Origin: Doryteuthis pealeii
Taxonomy: Eukaryota > Mollusca > Cephalopoda > Myopsida > Loliginidae
Direction: 5' to 3'
Length of the DNA stretch: 64,000 nucleotides
Assembly (NCBI GenBank): GCA_023376005.1
Contig: CM042157.1
Location: 51,977,833-52,041,832 of the forward strand
In this document: piece by piece, positions 28,471 through 40,071 of the stretch
Layout: each line of letters starts with the position of its first letter
How positions within the stretch are numbered: position 1 is the first letter of the stretch
Made by a program: the position numbers and the translations under genes
Notes under the pieces: generated by a model
The model's input: the letters and a program-made list of their open reading frames with translations, nothing else
Database searches by the model: none
What the model was told of the DNA's origin: nothing

Positions 28471-29772
28471 TTGTCGGGTTTGTTATGCAATACAATTAGA
28501 GAATTACCAGTTACTCTAGAAGATGTGAAAAAAGCAGCAGAGAATGATGATTTCATTAAAAAAATGAAAAAGCAAGTCGGGTTGAAAGAGAAAGCTAAAA
28601 AAGGAATTAGTGTTTCGCCTTTTTCTATCTGTGAACAGGTATTGGTATACGCAGATAGAGTTGTAATATCACAAGTTTTACAAAAGAAAATTCTAAAAGA
28701 ATTTCATACTGGCTATCCAGGGATATCACGAATGAAATCCCTAATGAGAAGTTACATTTATTGGCCGAGGATGGACCAAGACGTAGAAAGTTTGGTAAAA
28801 CAGTGCAGATGATGCCAGCTAGCAGCAAAGGACCCACCGGTAAAAATTCAACCCTAGCCAAAGACAGATGTCCCATGGACCCGATTACATATCGACTATG
28901 CAGGGCCAATAAAAGGTTTTTATTACTTAATCGTTGTGGACAGTTTCACTAAGTGTCCGGAAATTGTTAAATGCAGACATCCAACTGCAACAAATACAAT
29001 AAACACACTTAATGAAATCTTCAGCCATTTTGGAATTCCTAAAACATTAGTCAGCGATAACGGAACAATGTTTACCGGGAGAGAATTCAGACAATTCTGT
29101 ACATCATTGTCCATTGATCACGTGAAAACAGCAGTATATCACCCAAGATCAAATGGACTGGCAGAAAAATTTGTAGACACTTTTAAAAGGGCTCTGAGGA
29201 AAAATCAAGATATGGACACTAATGAAAGAAGTATTCAAAAATTTTTGGCAGTTTATAGAATCACGCCAAACCTGAATACAAATTCAGGTTTATCACCAGC
29301 AGAGTTAATGTTCGCAAGAAAAATACACTATGTGTTCGACAGACTATTGCCTAGTCCTACGAAGAAAACTGCTAAAATAGAAAACAAGATGGCTAAGGCA
29401 TATAAACCAGGTGACAAAGTTTTCTTTAAGAACTTTAGGGCTGGAAAAATGCATTGGGAAGAAGAAACGGTAACCAAAAGAATTGGACAGGTCATATATG
29501 ACATAAAATGTGAAAAGTTTCAGTGCAAACGACATTGGAATCAAATGAGACCCAGACACACTACAGAGGTCACGGAAAATACCGAAGAGATTCCAATGGA
29601 AATCTTGTAAGACTCATTTCCAGTAAGTCAACATTCGCAAATGGATGTATCCCCAAACCCAAGGACAGAGGTACCAGGGTGTAGAACGCCACCACTGTAA
29701 GAAGGACCAAGGTGAAAAAGACTTAGGAAAGAAATCAACCGATTAATTCCAGACCCTAAAAAGAAAAGATAT
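28471..29772 (+). pseudogene. pol: Integrase of LTR-2
   Basis: The finger (EFHTGYPGISRMKSLMRSY, then C-x2-C around a TGA at 28810-28812) and the core are in one frame, interrupted only by that TGA and a TAG at 28855-28857. The core has the complete D,D-35-E triad: Asp in RLHIDYAGP (28894), Asp in VSDNGTMF (29056) and Glu in NGLAEK (29164). A C-terminal domain with PGDKVFFKNF and a chromatin-free basic tail follows; a TAA at 29608-29610 comes before the residual tail LIPDPKKKRY, which ends at 29772. The two stops are single-base lesions. Confidence 0.88.
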
Positions 29773-29809
29773 TAAAGCTAAATTTCACGGAGAATTTAGC
29801 TCAGGGGGA

Positions 29810-30053
29810 TAATGAATATGTTAAGACATTGGTACCCCCTCACTATAATCTGATTGGACAGTGTCATGTATAAATAGTCAACACTGTGTTGGTACAGGCA
29901 CCTACACCTATACCTAAGCCTACAACCTAAGCTTACTCGCTAGACTACACCAAGCCTGCTCGGAAGACGTATTGCTATTCGACACACCAGCTACTACTAC
30001 AATAATATATCAAATACCAACTTCAGAATATATCCCTTAACCCGGATATATCA
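29810..30053 (+). repeat. 3' LTR of LTR-2
   Basis: Matches 22490-22707 with small extra blocks. Its first bases are slightly different from the 5' LTR (the opening TGATG is reduced). A TCAGGGGGA purine run precedes it. Confidence 0.88.
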
Positions 30054-30058
30054 CCCTC

Positions 30059-32200
30059 ATATTCCACAGCTTTTTCAATTCTCTAGCAGTGTTCATGTAT
30101 TTATCTATCTTTTCACTTTCATCCTGTGATCTGCTGGAACCACAAAGTCCAGCAGTTGACACGTTCTCTCTTTTTTATTAACCAACACTAAGTCTGGTCT
30201 CCTGTCTGGGATAGGGTGATCCATCTTTATCTTGAAGTCCATCTTTATCTTGAAGTCCAAGAGAATTTTATGCATTTCACTCTCAAGAACAGATTCTGGT
30301 TTATGCATATACCATTTTGTTGTATGGTCAAAATTTGATTTGTGCAACCTCTCCAATTTGTTGTTTGAAATGTCCATATAATTGTTTTTCTTCCCATCTT
30401 TGTTTTCTAGTTTTTGTTGTTTTTTGTTTGTACATATATTACATCTGCTATTGTTGGCTGTAAGTAATCTTTCTTTGGTCTTTTTGTGTATTCTTTGAGT
30501 CCTTGGATTATGGCCTCTACACAGACCTCTTTCTCCTTCATTTCTTGATACATATTAGCCTATCTCTATCATCTCTTAGGATCCATGTGCATTGTCATTA
30601 ATTTCCTAGTCCTTTGGTCGATCTGTCTGAGTTCCTCTTTTGTCTATTTTAAGAATGGCCCAGAATATCTTATAACGGGGATGGCCTTTGATAAGATTTC
30701 TGCTGTTGCTTTCTTGTTCTTCTGCGGTATTCTTTTTTAACTTTTCCTTTCATCTATGTTTGCTTCATATTGTCTGCTTCTAAAATTTCTAAGTATTTGT
30801 AACTTTCTTTTTCTTCAAGTGATTTTATAGTGTCCTGATTTGGTAGTTGTATTCCGTCCATTAATTTTCTTTCTCCCTGTTTTATTACTAGCATAGCACA
30901 TTTTTTTATTCCGAATTCCATCCCTATATCCTGGCTATATATTCTGATGGTTTGTACCATGGTTTCTAGTTCTTTTTCATTTTTTGCAAAAAATTTGATG
31001 TCATCCATGTACATAAGAAGGTTTATTTTTCCCTGTGAGTTAGTGAATTTGTATTCCTCTGTGCATTTTCTAAGTATATGATTGGGTGGCATCATTGCTA
31101 TAATAAATAATAGTGGTGATAGCGAGTCTCCTTGGAAAATACTTCTTTGGATTTTTACTTCTGCCAGGGATTGTCTTCCTTGGACTCTCCAATTTTCCAT
31201 GGCTTTTTTGATAAATTTTATGATGATGTTGGATATTTTTTATACATTTTTAGACATTCTAAAATACAGGTATGTGAGACCATGCCATAGGCCTTTCTGT
31301 AATCAATCCATGCCATTGCAATATTTTTTTGCCTATTTTTAACTTCTTTAAGGATGTGTTGATCTATATAAAGTAAATCATGTGTTCCTCTTTTTTCTTT
31401 GCAGCATCCTTTCTGTTCTTCTGGAAAAAGTTTACGCCAATTAAGTGAAAAGTATATTTCTTCTTTCATTGCCTCAGTCAGTATTTTCCACATCATGGGC
31501 AGACAATTTATGGGTCTATAATTGCTAGGGATATTTCCTTTTTGTGGGTCTTTCTGGATTAGGGCAGTTATTCCTTTTGTCATCCATTTGAGTACATTTG
31601 TTTCCTGTAGGCATTTGTTCAGTTGTTGGGCCATTCTCTGGTGGATTGAAGTGAATTTCTTGAACCTGAATCCGTGTATGCCATCATGGCCTGGAGTTTT
31701 CCAGTTTGCTACTTTCTGAATGTTTCTCTGAGCATAATTATATGTATACTTGCTACAGGACCCTCCTTGATTTCCATTAGTTCATTTTTAATATCACTTA
31801 TCCATTTTGATGCTTTGTTGTGTTCTTTTTTCCTCCCATATATTTCTCCAAAAAAGTTTTGCTTCTATTGCATCTAGATGTTCAACTGTGTTTGTTTTTG
31901 ATCCACAAATTTGTTCATAAAATTTATTTTCATTGTTTTGGAAGGTCCTATTTTGTTCATACTGTTTTGTTCTATCTTCGTATCTTTTAAGTCTTCCTTC
32001 TATAGCTAATATCTTTTGATTTACTTCTTCCATTTTAATTTGCTGTTGTCTTTTCAAATTTTTGTTGAATATGTATTTGTATGGGTTTTTTTTATGTTTT
32101 TGTTTGTTGTTTTTTTATTTGTCCTTCCAGTCTTATCTCCCACCCAGCTTTTGGGTTTCTGTTTGTTTTCCTTCAGGGTACACCAATTCTATCACAGATT
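30059..32200 (-). pseudogene. R4/Dong-like LINE copy B, main part
   Basis: The minus strand reads, from 32057 down: a charged coiled-coil N-terminal part (MKRQQQIKMEEVNQKILAIE; ending FWRNIWEEKR), a gap, RT from 31634 (WMTKGITALIQKD, SNYRPINCLPMMWKI, QKGCCKEKRGTHDLLYIDQ, AWIDYRKAYGMV with the first catalytic Asp), a frame change near 31210, GDSLSPLLFIIAM, and the catalytic YMDDIKFF at 31000-31011. The C-terminal open part (30105-30377) carries RRPDLVLVNKKERTCQLLDF of the restriction-like endonuclease, with a small in-frame duplication just before it. The finger region between 30380 and 30750 is decayed. LTR-2 cut the copy at 30054. Confidence 0.82.
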
Positions 32201-32209
32201 AATTATGTA

Positions 32210-33071
32210 AAACTCTGGTAAACAATCTAAAAAGTCTTCTGTTTTAGGGGGGAAGTATGTACAATGTTTTGTGGCATATGACAATATTGATCATCAGAAT
32301 CTGTATAAAATAACCAGTCTTGGTATCAAGTCAATATTTTATGAGTAACCGATTGACCAAAGTATAATCAAACAACATCATCTGATGATTCTAATAAGTT
32401 TTTCTAAATTTCAGAGGTTATTTCAATAAAACCAAATCTTATTCACTCTCAAATGTTTAATCATGTATATTTTTCTAAACCAATTCTTTATTAATTAAAT
32501 AAGTTTTTGAACACTACTAACATTTTCCTACTGAAACTGCAAAATATTTCAGATATTTTTTAAATATCAAGTTCACATCTTTCATGAAAAAATTTTTTTA
32601 ATTCAATCAACCCAAAATTTTCTGTATTATATGTTTTCAATGTTGACATTACAAGTACTTTTATTCAATAAGAGAAACCTTAAATACTAAAGTTGTTTTA
32701 TGTATATGAAATGTGTTATTTGGAAAACCCCAGGGAGAACTTGAAATGTCTTTACAGTAAGAATAATGTAATAAATGCTTGCTGTTTGATCTTGCGTGGA
32801 GGAGTTTTTTTGTTTTTTTCATTATAATTTCTCTATAGAAAATCTGTCTTTAAACACTCAGCTTCTTCTACCAAATTTGTACTGTAAAACCTAAGAAAAA
32901 AATGTAATGGAAATTAGTTACCTGAATCATTTCCTTGTTTTTTATTTGTTTGTTTTTCTCATTATGTGGCTCTTCTGACAAAAAATGGTGTTGAAAGATT
33001 TTTTTTTAAAAACTTGTGGCAATGATTTCACTATCATTCCTTACATAGTATTTCTTTCTTTTTTATATACA
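32210..33071. other. AT-rich sequence without a gene
   Basis: Nothing coding or structured is recognised between the 5' end of LINE copy B and the next Helitron-like end. Confidence 0.55.
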
Positions 33072-34821
33072 CTAGCATAACAAAACCGCCCTTCGGGTGG
33101 TGTAAAAGTAAACTTTTGAAAAATATAGCCTGAGCGGAGTGGGATTTAAAATTCAATGTCAGAGGGGTAGTATCCAAGTAAAATTAATAAATCAATTAAA
33201 GTAATAAACAACAACAATGCCAAAATATGCCAAAAACTTTAAAAGGGCATTCAACATTTAATGATTTTAGTAATTGAAATCATCAAATTCATTAAAGGAG
33301 TAAAAAATAAACAATTTGAAATAGAAATTAGGAAAGTTAACTTTTCTACACCAAAATCTTTCCCGAAATAATATTTAATTATAAAATTGAATTTAGTTTA
33401 TCAATGAATAAAATAATTAACTATACAAAATTATTTTTTATTGTTTTGATTATTTCTAAAAATTTTGAAATAAAAAAAAAAACATTCACTTTATTTATTT
33501 TACATTTAACAAACATTTAGTTTTAGTGTAAATAAATATTATATAAAATAAAATAGAATAATGATACTTAAATCAATTTTTAAATGCTAAATAATACTTA
33601 ATATCAATTTTTTTTTTTTTTTTTTTTTTTTAAATCGTAGGAAATAAAAATATCTAATTTATAGATTTATTTTTAACTAAATTTTATTTGGTACAATTCT
33701 GTAAAAATATAAATTCTTTAAAAATTTTCTTCAATAACTAAAATCTTTTGATAATAGATTCAGTATCAATTCGTCTGTAACTAAAACTATGTCACTGTAA
33801 AATTAATATATCAATAAAAGTAATAAAAAACAACAATGCCAAAATATGCCAAAAACTTTAAAAGAACTTTCAACATTTAATGATTTTAGTAATTAAAATC
33901 ATCAAATTCATTAAAGGAGTAAAAATTAAACATCAAATTGTTTAATTTTTACTTTTAAAGATATTCAGGCAATATCTTTCAATAGAAATTAGGAAAGTTA
34001 ACTTTCTACACCAAAATTTTTCCTGAAATAATATTTAATAATAAAATTAAATTTAGTTTATCTATGAATAAAACAATTAAATAATACATAATATTAATTT
34101 TTTTTTTTAAACTGAGGAAATAAAAAAATTTATAGATTTATTTTTAACTAAATTTTATTTGGTACAATTCTATAAAAATATAAATTCTTTAAAAATTTTC
34201 TTCAATAAATAAAATCTTTTGATAATAGATTCAGTATCAATTTGTCTGTAACTAAAACTATGTCACTGCTTACATCACAATACTGTCATTGATAAAATAT
34301 TATCGAATTAATAATCAATAGATGCATGTAATATTTTGATTTGAGGGGGACAGAAGTAAGTTTCCATTTCAAATGGTTTCATTTTGTTTTTACTCCTTAA
34401 ATAAATTTGATGATTATACCGATAATACAAACCCTCTTATATAGAAATTTTAATTTGTAGGAAGCGCGTGGTCTAATGGTTAAAGTCATGGGAAATGGAC
34501 TCGTCGCCCCGAGTTCAAATCCTGGACGTGGTAATTGCATTTCACTTAGCACTAATACCCTTGGGAAAGGTATGAATCCTACTCTCCTTCCAGCTATGGG
34601 TAAATAGCAGGGCAGACTGGGTTCTTTAGCCATGGCTAGGTAACCAGTCTAGGAGAAGGAAAACTCTGAATTCAAACCTGCTGAACTCCGCTTAAGAAAT
34701 TGACCTTGTGCCGTATCCTGCTCGTGCGGAGGAGTTGGTAAATATATATATAGAAATTCTAACTCAGGCAATATCTTTCAAAAATTAATTTTTACACCGC
34801 CCAGATGGCGTTTTTTGCTAG
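33072..34821. mobile_element. Mosaic of CGCC-family Helitron-like copies in opposite orientation
   Basis: The left boundary is a 3' end on the minus strand: a hairpin ACCACCC..GGGCGGT, loop GAA (33087-33103), then spacer and CTAG at 33072-33075. The right boundary is a 3' end on the plus strand: CGCCCAGATGGCG hairpin (34797-34809), TTTTTTG and CTAG at 34818-34821. Between them, blocks of the family alternate in direction and a segment of roughly 470-620 bases is present twice (33178-33799 and 33800-34271). A SINE is inserted near the right end. No protein gene is present. Confidence 0.5.
34438..34764 (+). mobile_element. tRNA-derived SINE with target duplication
   Basis: From GGAAGCGCGTGG (34460) the sequence has a Pol III box A (TGGTCTAATGGT) and a box B (GAGTTCAAATCC) spaced as in a tRNA, then a tRNA-unrelated body and a short (AT)n tail. 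It is flanked by an almost perfect 15-bp duplication ATATAGAAATTYTAA (34439-34453 and 34748-34762). The homologous Helitron-like copy at 10552 has an empty site. The family could be one of the cephalopod tRNA SINEs, but I cannot name it. Confidence 0.8.
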
Positions 34822-35141
34822 TTTATGTAAAAATGTTTGTTACACTCTTAATTCATTTTCTTGGAGATTTAATAAATTTTATATCCATTAAAGTAAGCAT
34901 TAAATTGAATAATTTTATTTAATTAATTTATAAAAATAAAACAAAATTGATATAAATTAAAAGTAAAATGCTATTTTCACTCATCTAATACAGAATAGTA
35001 TTCCACTTATTGATGAATATGTATTGTTTAAATATTGAAATCGATAATAATCCATTGAAGGAAAAAATTAAAAATAGAAAAAAAAAATTTGATGGGGGGT
35101 TCCAGATTTTGAGGTCCACTAAAAATACTCCTTTTATTTTG

Positions 35142-35252
35142 ATAAATAAAACACTGAATAATAATTTTAAAAAACACTCTTCCTTTTTATCTTAATAAAA
35201 TTTATTAAGATAAATGGAAGGGTGTTTTTTATTATTATTCAGTGTTTTATTT
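35142..35252. repeat. Long imperfect hairpin
   Basis: Arms of about 55 bases (GATAAATAAAACACTGAATA.. and ..TATTCAGTGTTTTATTTATT) pair around 35197 with a few mismatches. It stands 20 bases before the perfect palindrome. Confidence 0.85.
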
Positions 35253-35273
35253 ATTAAATAGATAGTACACTGA

Positions 35274-35373
35274 ATAATAAAAATACAGTTTTTAAACAAA
35301 ATTTATCCTTTCTAGCGTAAGATCTTTTACGCTAGAAAGGATAAATTTTGTTTAAAAACTGTATTTTTATTAT
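35274..35373. repeat. Perfect palindrome with 47-bp arms
   Basis: Bases 35274-35320 and 35327-35373 are exact reverse complements around the 6-base centre GATCTT. I checked the arms base by base. Such a structure is normally unstable, so it is recent or an assembly join. Confidence 0.95.
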
Positions 35374-35698
35374 ATTATTAAAGAAAAAGTTAGTTGGTAG
35401 GAAAGAAATTAAACTTACGTAAAACATTTTACATTTTTTCAAAGTTAAAAAAGCTGTCACAGTTACATTAATAAAAGTTTGCAAATACAAAATTAAAATA
35501 CATTGAGCAAAAGTTATAAATAAATTTTGTTTAAAAACTGTATTTTTATTATATTATTAAAGAAAAAGTTAGTTGGTAGGAAAGAAATTAAACTTACGTA
35601 AAACATTTTACATTTTTTCAAAGTTAAAAAAGGTGTTACAGTTACATTAATAAAAGTTTGCAAATACAAAATTAAAATACATTGAGCAAAAGTTATAA
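35341..35698. repeat. 179-bp tandem duplication
   Basis: 35341-35519 and 35520-35698 are nearly identical; only a few bases in the GCTGTCACAG/GGTGTTACAG region differ. The first unit begins inside the right arm of the perfect palindrome. Confidence 0.95.
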
Positions 35699-37633
35699 AT
35701 AAATTTCTTTAATTGATCAGTAAATTTATGTTGTTTTATTTTTAAAAAATCAATAAACAAAACTTTTCTGTTACATTTTAGAAGTCAAATCCGAAAGAAA
35801 TATATCTCCGCAAATAACTTATTTTCCTTCCTTAAATAAAATAAAACTTTTAATAAATCTAAACTAAAAGAATTGAAAAATAAATTAAATAACAAAATCA
35901 CATGACAATAACATTTTTTTTAATCAATTACTTATCTAAATTCACTCCACTCTGTTTTGACAAATATCTTTGTTAAATTACTTAATTGTCCAAAATTTAT
36001 TAAAATTGAATGAATGTGAGTTTAAAAGTTTTTCGTCCACAGCTTGAAATCTATCACTATTTTCCATAAATTGCTTTCAAATTTCAACAAACATTTAGTG
36101 TAATGAAATATATTAACAGGTACATAACCGGAATTTGAAATAAAGGGGTCCTTTTTTGTTTTTACACCGCTTTTTTTTTTAACAAATCATGCGAAGAAAA
36201 AAGATTTAAAAATAAATATTTTTACACAATTCTACAAATTGTATTTTGATTAAATAAATGGGTAAAAAAAAAAAAACTTTTTATTATCTTATAACTTAAT
36301 AACTCTATTATCTTAAAACTTTAAAAATGTTTTTTTTTACGGTAACGAAAATGGAAGCAGTCACAGGCAAAAAATCATAAGTAATAATTTAACGTAAGAT
36401 ATAAATAAGTGGCTCTATCTTATTAATAAATAGATTTCTCGCAAAACTTTATACATTAAATAATTATAAATAAATAAAAATAACTATGTAAACTAAACAT
36501 GCATTTATTGAAAGATTCGTTAAAAAACCACCTAGACCATCAGATATTACAACAACAATTTCATAATGTATATAAACTAATGTTTTTTCTATATATTTTA
36601 TGTATAAATTATATTCATTATAAATTATGTTCTCATTAATAAATGCTTAAGATTATTGTGGAATCTGTGACGTAGTTTCGGCTTCAGACAGAAATGCAAT
36701 CTATCTCCATTATATATAGATTGGTTTAAAACCTATTGTGATTCTATAAATCTCTGAACACTTTGCCTGTTTGCCATGAAGAAGTAAAATTAATCTAAAA
36801 AAGATATCTACTGAATGGTTTATATAGTAAGGAGTAAGTAATGAAATTAGAGATTAAAACAATGTAAATTGTGCCTGAAATAAAAATTGGACATTATTGG
36901 ATTTCCTAATCCAGATGATTATTGTTGAGTATTAAAAAATAGCAATTTTAATATCTTTTTGTTTATATCTTGGAATAGATATGTATATTCCTTTTTAATT
37001 TTGCTATGAAACCATGAATTCATTGCTGCTATAAAAATCAGCACTCATATTTTGCTTTCATCATTCATCTCCAAGTAAACAGTTTTATGTAATATGTATT
37101 ATCATTCTAGATACCTTTAATGTATTCAGTATTCCATGTTGGTCAGTAATCTGATAGTAATTTTTGTTTATTTCTGCCAATTATCTATACCTTATGTACT
37201 GTGCTTTTATTCAGTAATTTTCTGTTATTGTCTATCATGTTAGAGCCCAAACACAAAAATATAAGGAAGTTAATTGTGATTGAGAAAATGTGACTGTGTC
37301 TGTGTTCTACATCCTCATATGATTCAAGTACTTAAAAAAATTCATATTTTCATATCTGTGGTGGGCTAAGAATTGATAAACAATCAACTTTTCTAGAGTT
37401 ACTAATAATTCTGAAGTCACTTGTAAGGTCACTTTTGAAAAAAATCTTCTTTTTTTTTTTCTTTTTTTTTTTTTTGAGAAAAGCATTAAGAAGTTAACAT
37501 TTCATTCTTGCACTTTGATATGATCCCCCACCTCAAAGGAGCCAATGTGGTTAATAGTTTATTTACTTAAAAGCTGTAGCACTTTTGGCAATGAGCAAAT
37601 ATAATTTCTTTTCAGCAGAAATATTTCTGTCTT
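35699..37633. other. AT-rich sequence without a gene
   Basis: No coding region, RNA gene or repeat end is recognised. Some phrases (for example TTTTTACACCGC near 36163) recall the CGCC Helitron-like family but are too short to call. Confidence 0.5.
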
Positions 37634-37898
37634 AGGCTACAGTCCCAGGCGTCAAAAAGGGCTTAGTTTTCGAGTTACGATGCTCTACAATTAGCGGTAA
37701 TAATTTTAGCGTAATTATTAATTAAAAATCAAAAAAGGCTAATAAAAAGTTTTCGCAATCGGTGGCATATCTTGATATTATGCGAAAAGTAAAATTTAAA
37801 CGGACTTCTTTGTAAAAAAATACGAATCAAAATGGAGTAGCTCCGAAAACGGAATAAGCGAATGAGAATCGTGTGTTCGGAATACGAATAAGTAAAAA

Positions 37899-38003
37899 TG
37901 GCCACCTCCAGCGAAGAAGAAGCAACAGTTGTTAGCGACAAAAAATGTTTTATGTGCATTTTACCTTCCAAAAAGCATAAAATTTTCTAAGAAAACGTGG
38001 ACT
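37899..38003 (+). pseudogene. Start of a small acidic/zinc-binding-like protein in family 4 element
   Basis: ATG at 37899 opens MATSSEEEATVVSDKKCFMC, then a basic KKHKIF and a TAA. In the next frame the sequence continues THHVTTNHV and enters the tandem repeat. The C-x2-C followed by H/H spacing would fit a small zinc finger, so this may be the N-terminus of the element's former protein. I do not recognise the family. Confidence 0.3.
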
Positions 38004-38242
38004 CATCATGTGACAACAAATCACGTAAATAAAATGAGTAATAAGCGAATTTGCTTTTTAGAAAAAATAATAGTATTTCGCATCATGTGACAACAAGTCA
38101 CGTAAATAAAATAAGTAATAAGCGAATTTGCTTTTTAGAAAAAAAATAGTATTTCGCATCATGTGACAACAAGTCACGTAAATAAAATGAGTAATAAGCG
38201 AATTTGCTTTTTAGAAAAAATTAAAAAAATAATAGTATTTCG
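38004..38242. repeat. Three-copy tandem repeat of about 76 bp
   Basis: Units start at 38004, 38081 and 38157, each beginning CATCATGTGACAACAA and ending TAGTATTTCG. The third is longer by an A-rich insertion. Units are nearly identical, so the expansion is young. Confidence 0.93.
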
Positions 38243-38989
38243 CATATCGCGTAAATTTTTGTTGTTTCTATTCATAAGTTCGGTCTTTTATCTCTTTATT
38301 TATACTGTAATTAGTATCGAAAATGAGCAAAACAATTTACGCCCCAAACATAAGGTGGGGTCAAAATTAAGTGACCTGAAAAAAATGAGAAAGTTTTGAA
38401 ATAAAATAAATAATGTATTATAAAGATCGTTCATTGATAAATAAACACTGAAAGTTTCATTAAAATCCGATAATTCCCTGATTTTTGGTAAATTATTTTC
38501 TGTAGGTGGGCTAAAGTCATACGCTTTTTAGGTTCATTAAAAAATTAAAAAAAATTTTCTAAAAAGCCAGTTCTTTAATTGAAAATTATATTTTGAAATT
38601 TTTCCTGAAGAAAAAAAATTGTTTACTTTAGTTACTAAAGCATTATTATTGTTTGCTTGAGTTACTAAAGCATATTATTAGGAATTTTTTGGGGGTGTTT
38701 TGAGGGTCATTTTTTTATTTCATAAACACAGAACACCAGCTGATGTTTACATTCCAGATAAAATCTGTAATCTCATTGGCTAATTGAATTCGGAGCTATT
38801 TTCGTTCTATACGTATTTTAATCACTTAAAACTTATTTTATTAATTCTTGCGGCAATAAACTTATGCGCGAAAAAAAATTGGAATTTTGGGGTGGTATCA
38901 TTTTAATAATAAAGGACAATTTATTCGGCCACTTTTTACATCCGACACAATTGAACGATAATCGGCTTGGGACTGTAGCCTATCTGATC

Positions 38990-40026
38990 TGTGGGTTCAT
39001 TCAATTGTCCTCTTTGCAGTTTACAATAAATTGTTCTCAAACAGATATCAGTATAGCATAAAATGAAATTTAAATATCGTATGTATATAAATACTGCTTA
39101 TGAAGTAAGCAATATTTTGTAGAAATATATACAATATATTTAGAATAAGATAAATTCATTTGTGGGTGTAATGGTGTGTTAAACAGAAGTCTGATTTCAA
39201 AACCAGGACAAATATCTTTCCTTTTCTTTTTTTCTAACAATTCTTTGGTACTTTTGGCCCAAAAAATATATCTGCATAAATTTACTTCTCATTTCAATAA
39301 GATAAATACCTGAAATATTACAGCAATAGTCATAGACATTTTTATAGAAATTATAAAACATTGAAACAATTTAAATATCTTCTTTTAAGTTTTAATTTTG
39401 GTTTTAATTGCAAGAAAATAGCTTAAAATTATTCATAAAAGATTTTACATACTTAAAATAAGTTTTAGATTTTCTATAACAATTTTTCTCATTCAAAATT
39501 AACTGCTAGCGGAACAATCTAAATATTATCGATATAAATTTAGGGTTTCTACTATTTTTATTGATTGAAAATAAACTCTAAAACCATTTAGTTCATTTTA
39601 TTTTTATTTATTTACATGACTTTATATATTATTTATTTATATGACTTCTATTGTCAAATTAATACATAGTTTTATAGGATGTATGATGTTTTCTACAAAG
39701 TGTTCTGTTTTGAAAATATAAGATGTACTATCATGTACTATTAAATATTAAAGCTTTTATCAATTTAGGGTGTAAATTTACTTTAATAACAGAAAGATTA
39801 TGTAAAGGGATAACTTTTTATTTTTTACAGCATATCTCTGATTTCATTTTTTTTTCCTTTCAACATAATCTCTTGTATTTAATCTTTTATTCTCCATTGT
39901 AACACTGATTCTCTGTTTTTGTTTCTTGAACCTTGAAACGTTAAATTGTTTTAATTTTTGATTATACTATACAATCTATTCAGAAAAATACAGGAACAAA
40001 TTTTTGAATAAGGTAAAAAATTTAAA

Positions 40027-40030
<4 letters not shown>
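38990..40030. other. AT-rich sequence without a gene
   Basis: Nothing recognisable apart from an (AT)n tract that begins at its right end. Confidence 0.55.

Positions 40031-40071
<41 letters not shown>

Larger units (their letters stand above)
22485..30058 (+). mobile_element. Mag-like Ty3/gypsy retrotransposon LTR-2 with nested LTR-3
   Basis: LTRs at 22490-22707 and 29810-30053 are flanked by the target duplication CCCTC (22485-22489, 30054-30058). The primer-binding site TGGCAACGAAGG starts at 22709. The interior holds gag, protease, RT, RNase H and integrase in that order; all catalytic motifs of pol can be found, but in several frames. LTR-3 is inserted inside the RNase H gene (25210-28243). 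No envelope gene is present. It disrupted LINE copy B. Confidence 0.92.
37634..38982. mobile_element. TIR-flanked DNA transposon, family 4
   Basis: GGCTACAGTCCCAGGC at 37635-37650 is answered by GCTTGGGACTGTAGCC near the right end (38965-38980), one mismatch in sixteen, and both sides are flanked by TA. That fits a TA-target transposon. Inside on the plus strand is a short start (37899, MATSSEEEATVV.. with CFMC) that is broken after 28 residues, followed by a threefold tandem repeat. The segment 38743-38850 resembles 62160-62310. A family 3 arm lies inside (38395-38505). The superfamily is not clear. Confidence 0.6.

Noticed and set aside
22490..30053. Envelope gene in LTR-2, making it an errantivirus-like element
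   Set aside because: No open frame of sufficient length lies between integrase and the 3' LTR.
34460..34532. Functional tRNA gene
   Set aside because: Box A and box B are present, but the acceptor stem does not close and the unit has a SINE body, tail and target duplication.
38004..38242. 76-bp repeats as CRISPR or satellite array
   Set aside because: Only three contiguous units inside a transposon; local duplication explains them.
37634..38982. piggyBac assignment from TTA at the left end
   Set aside because: Both flanks share only TA; the TTAA target of piggyBac is not present.
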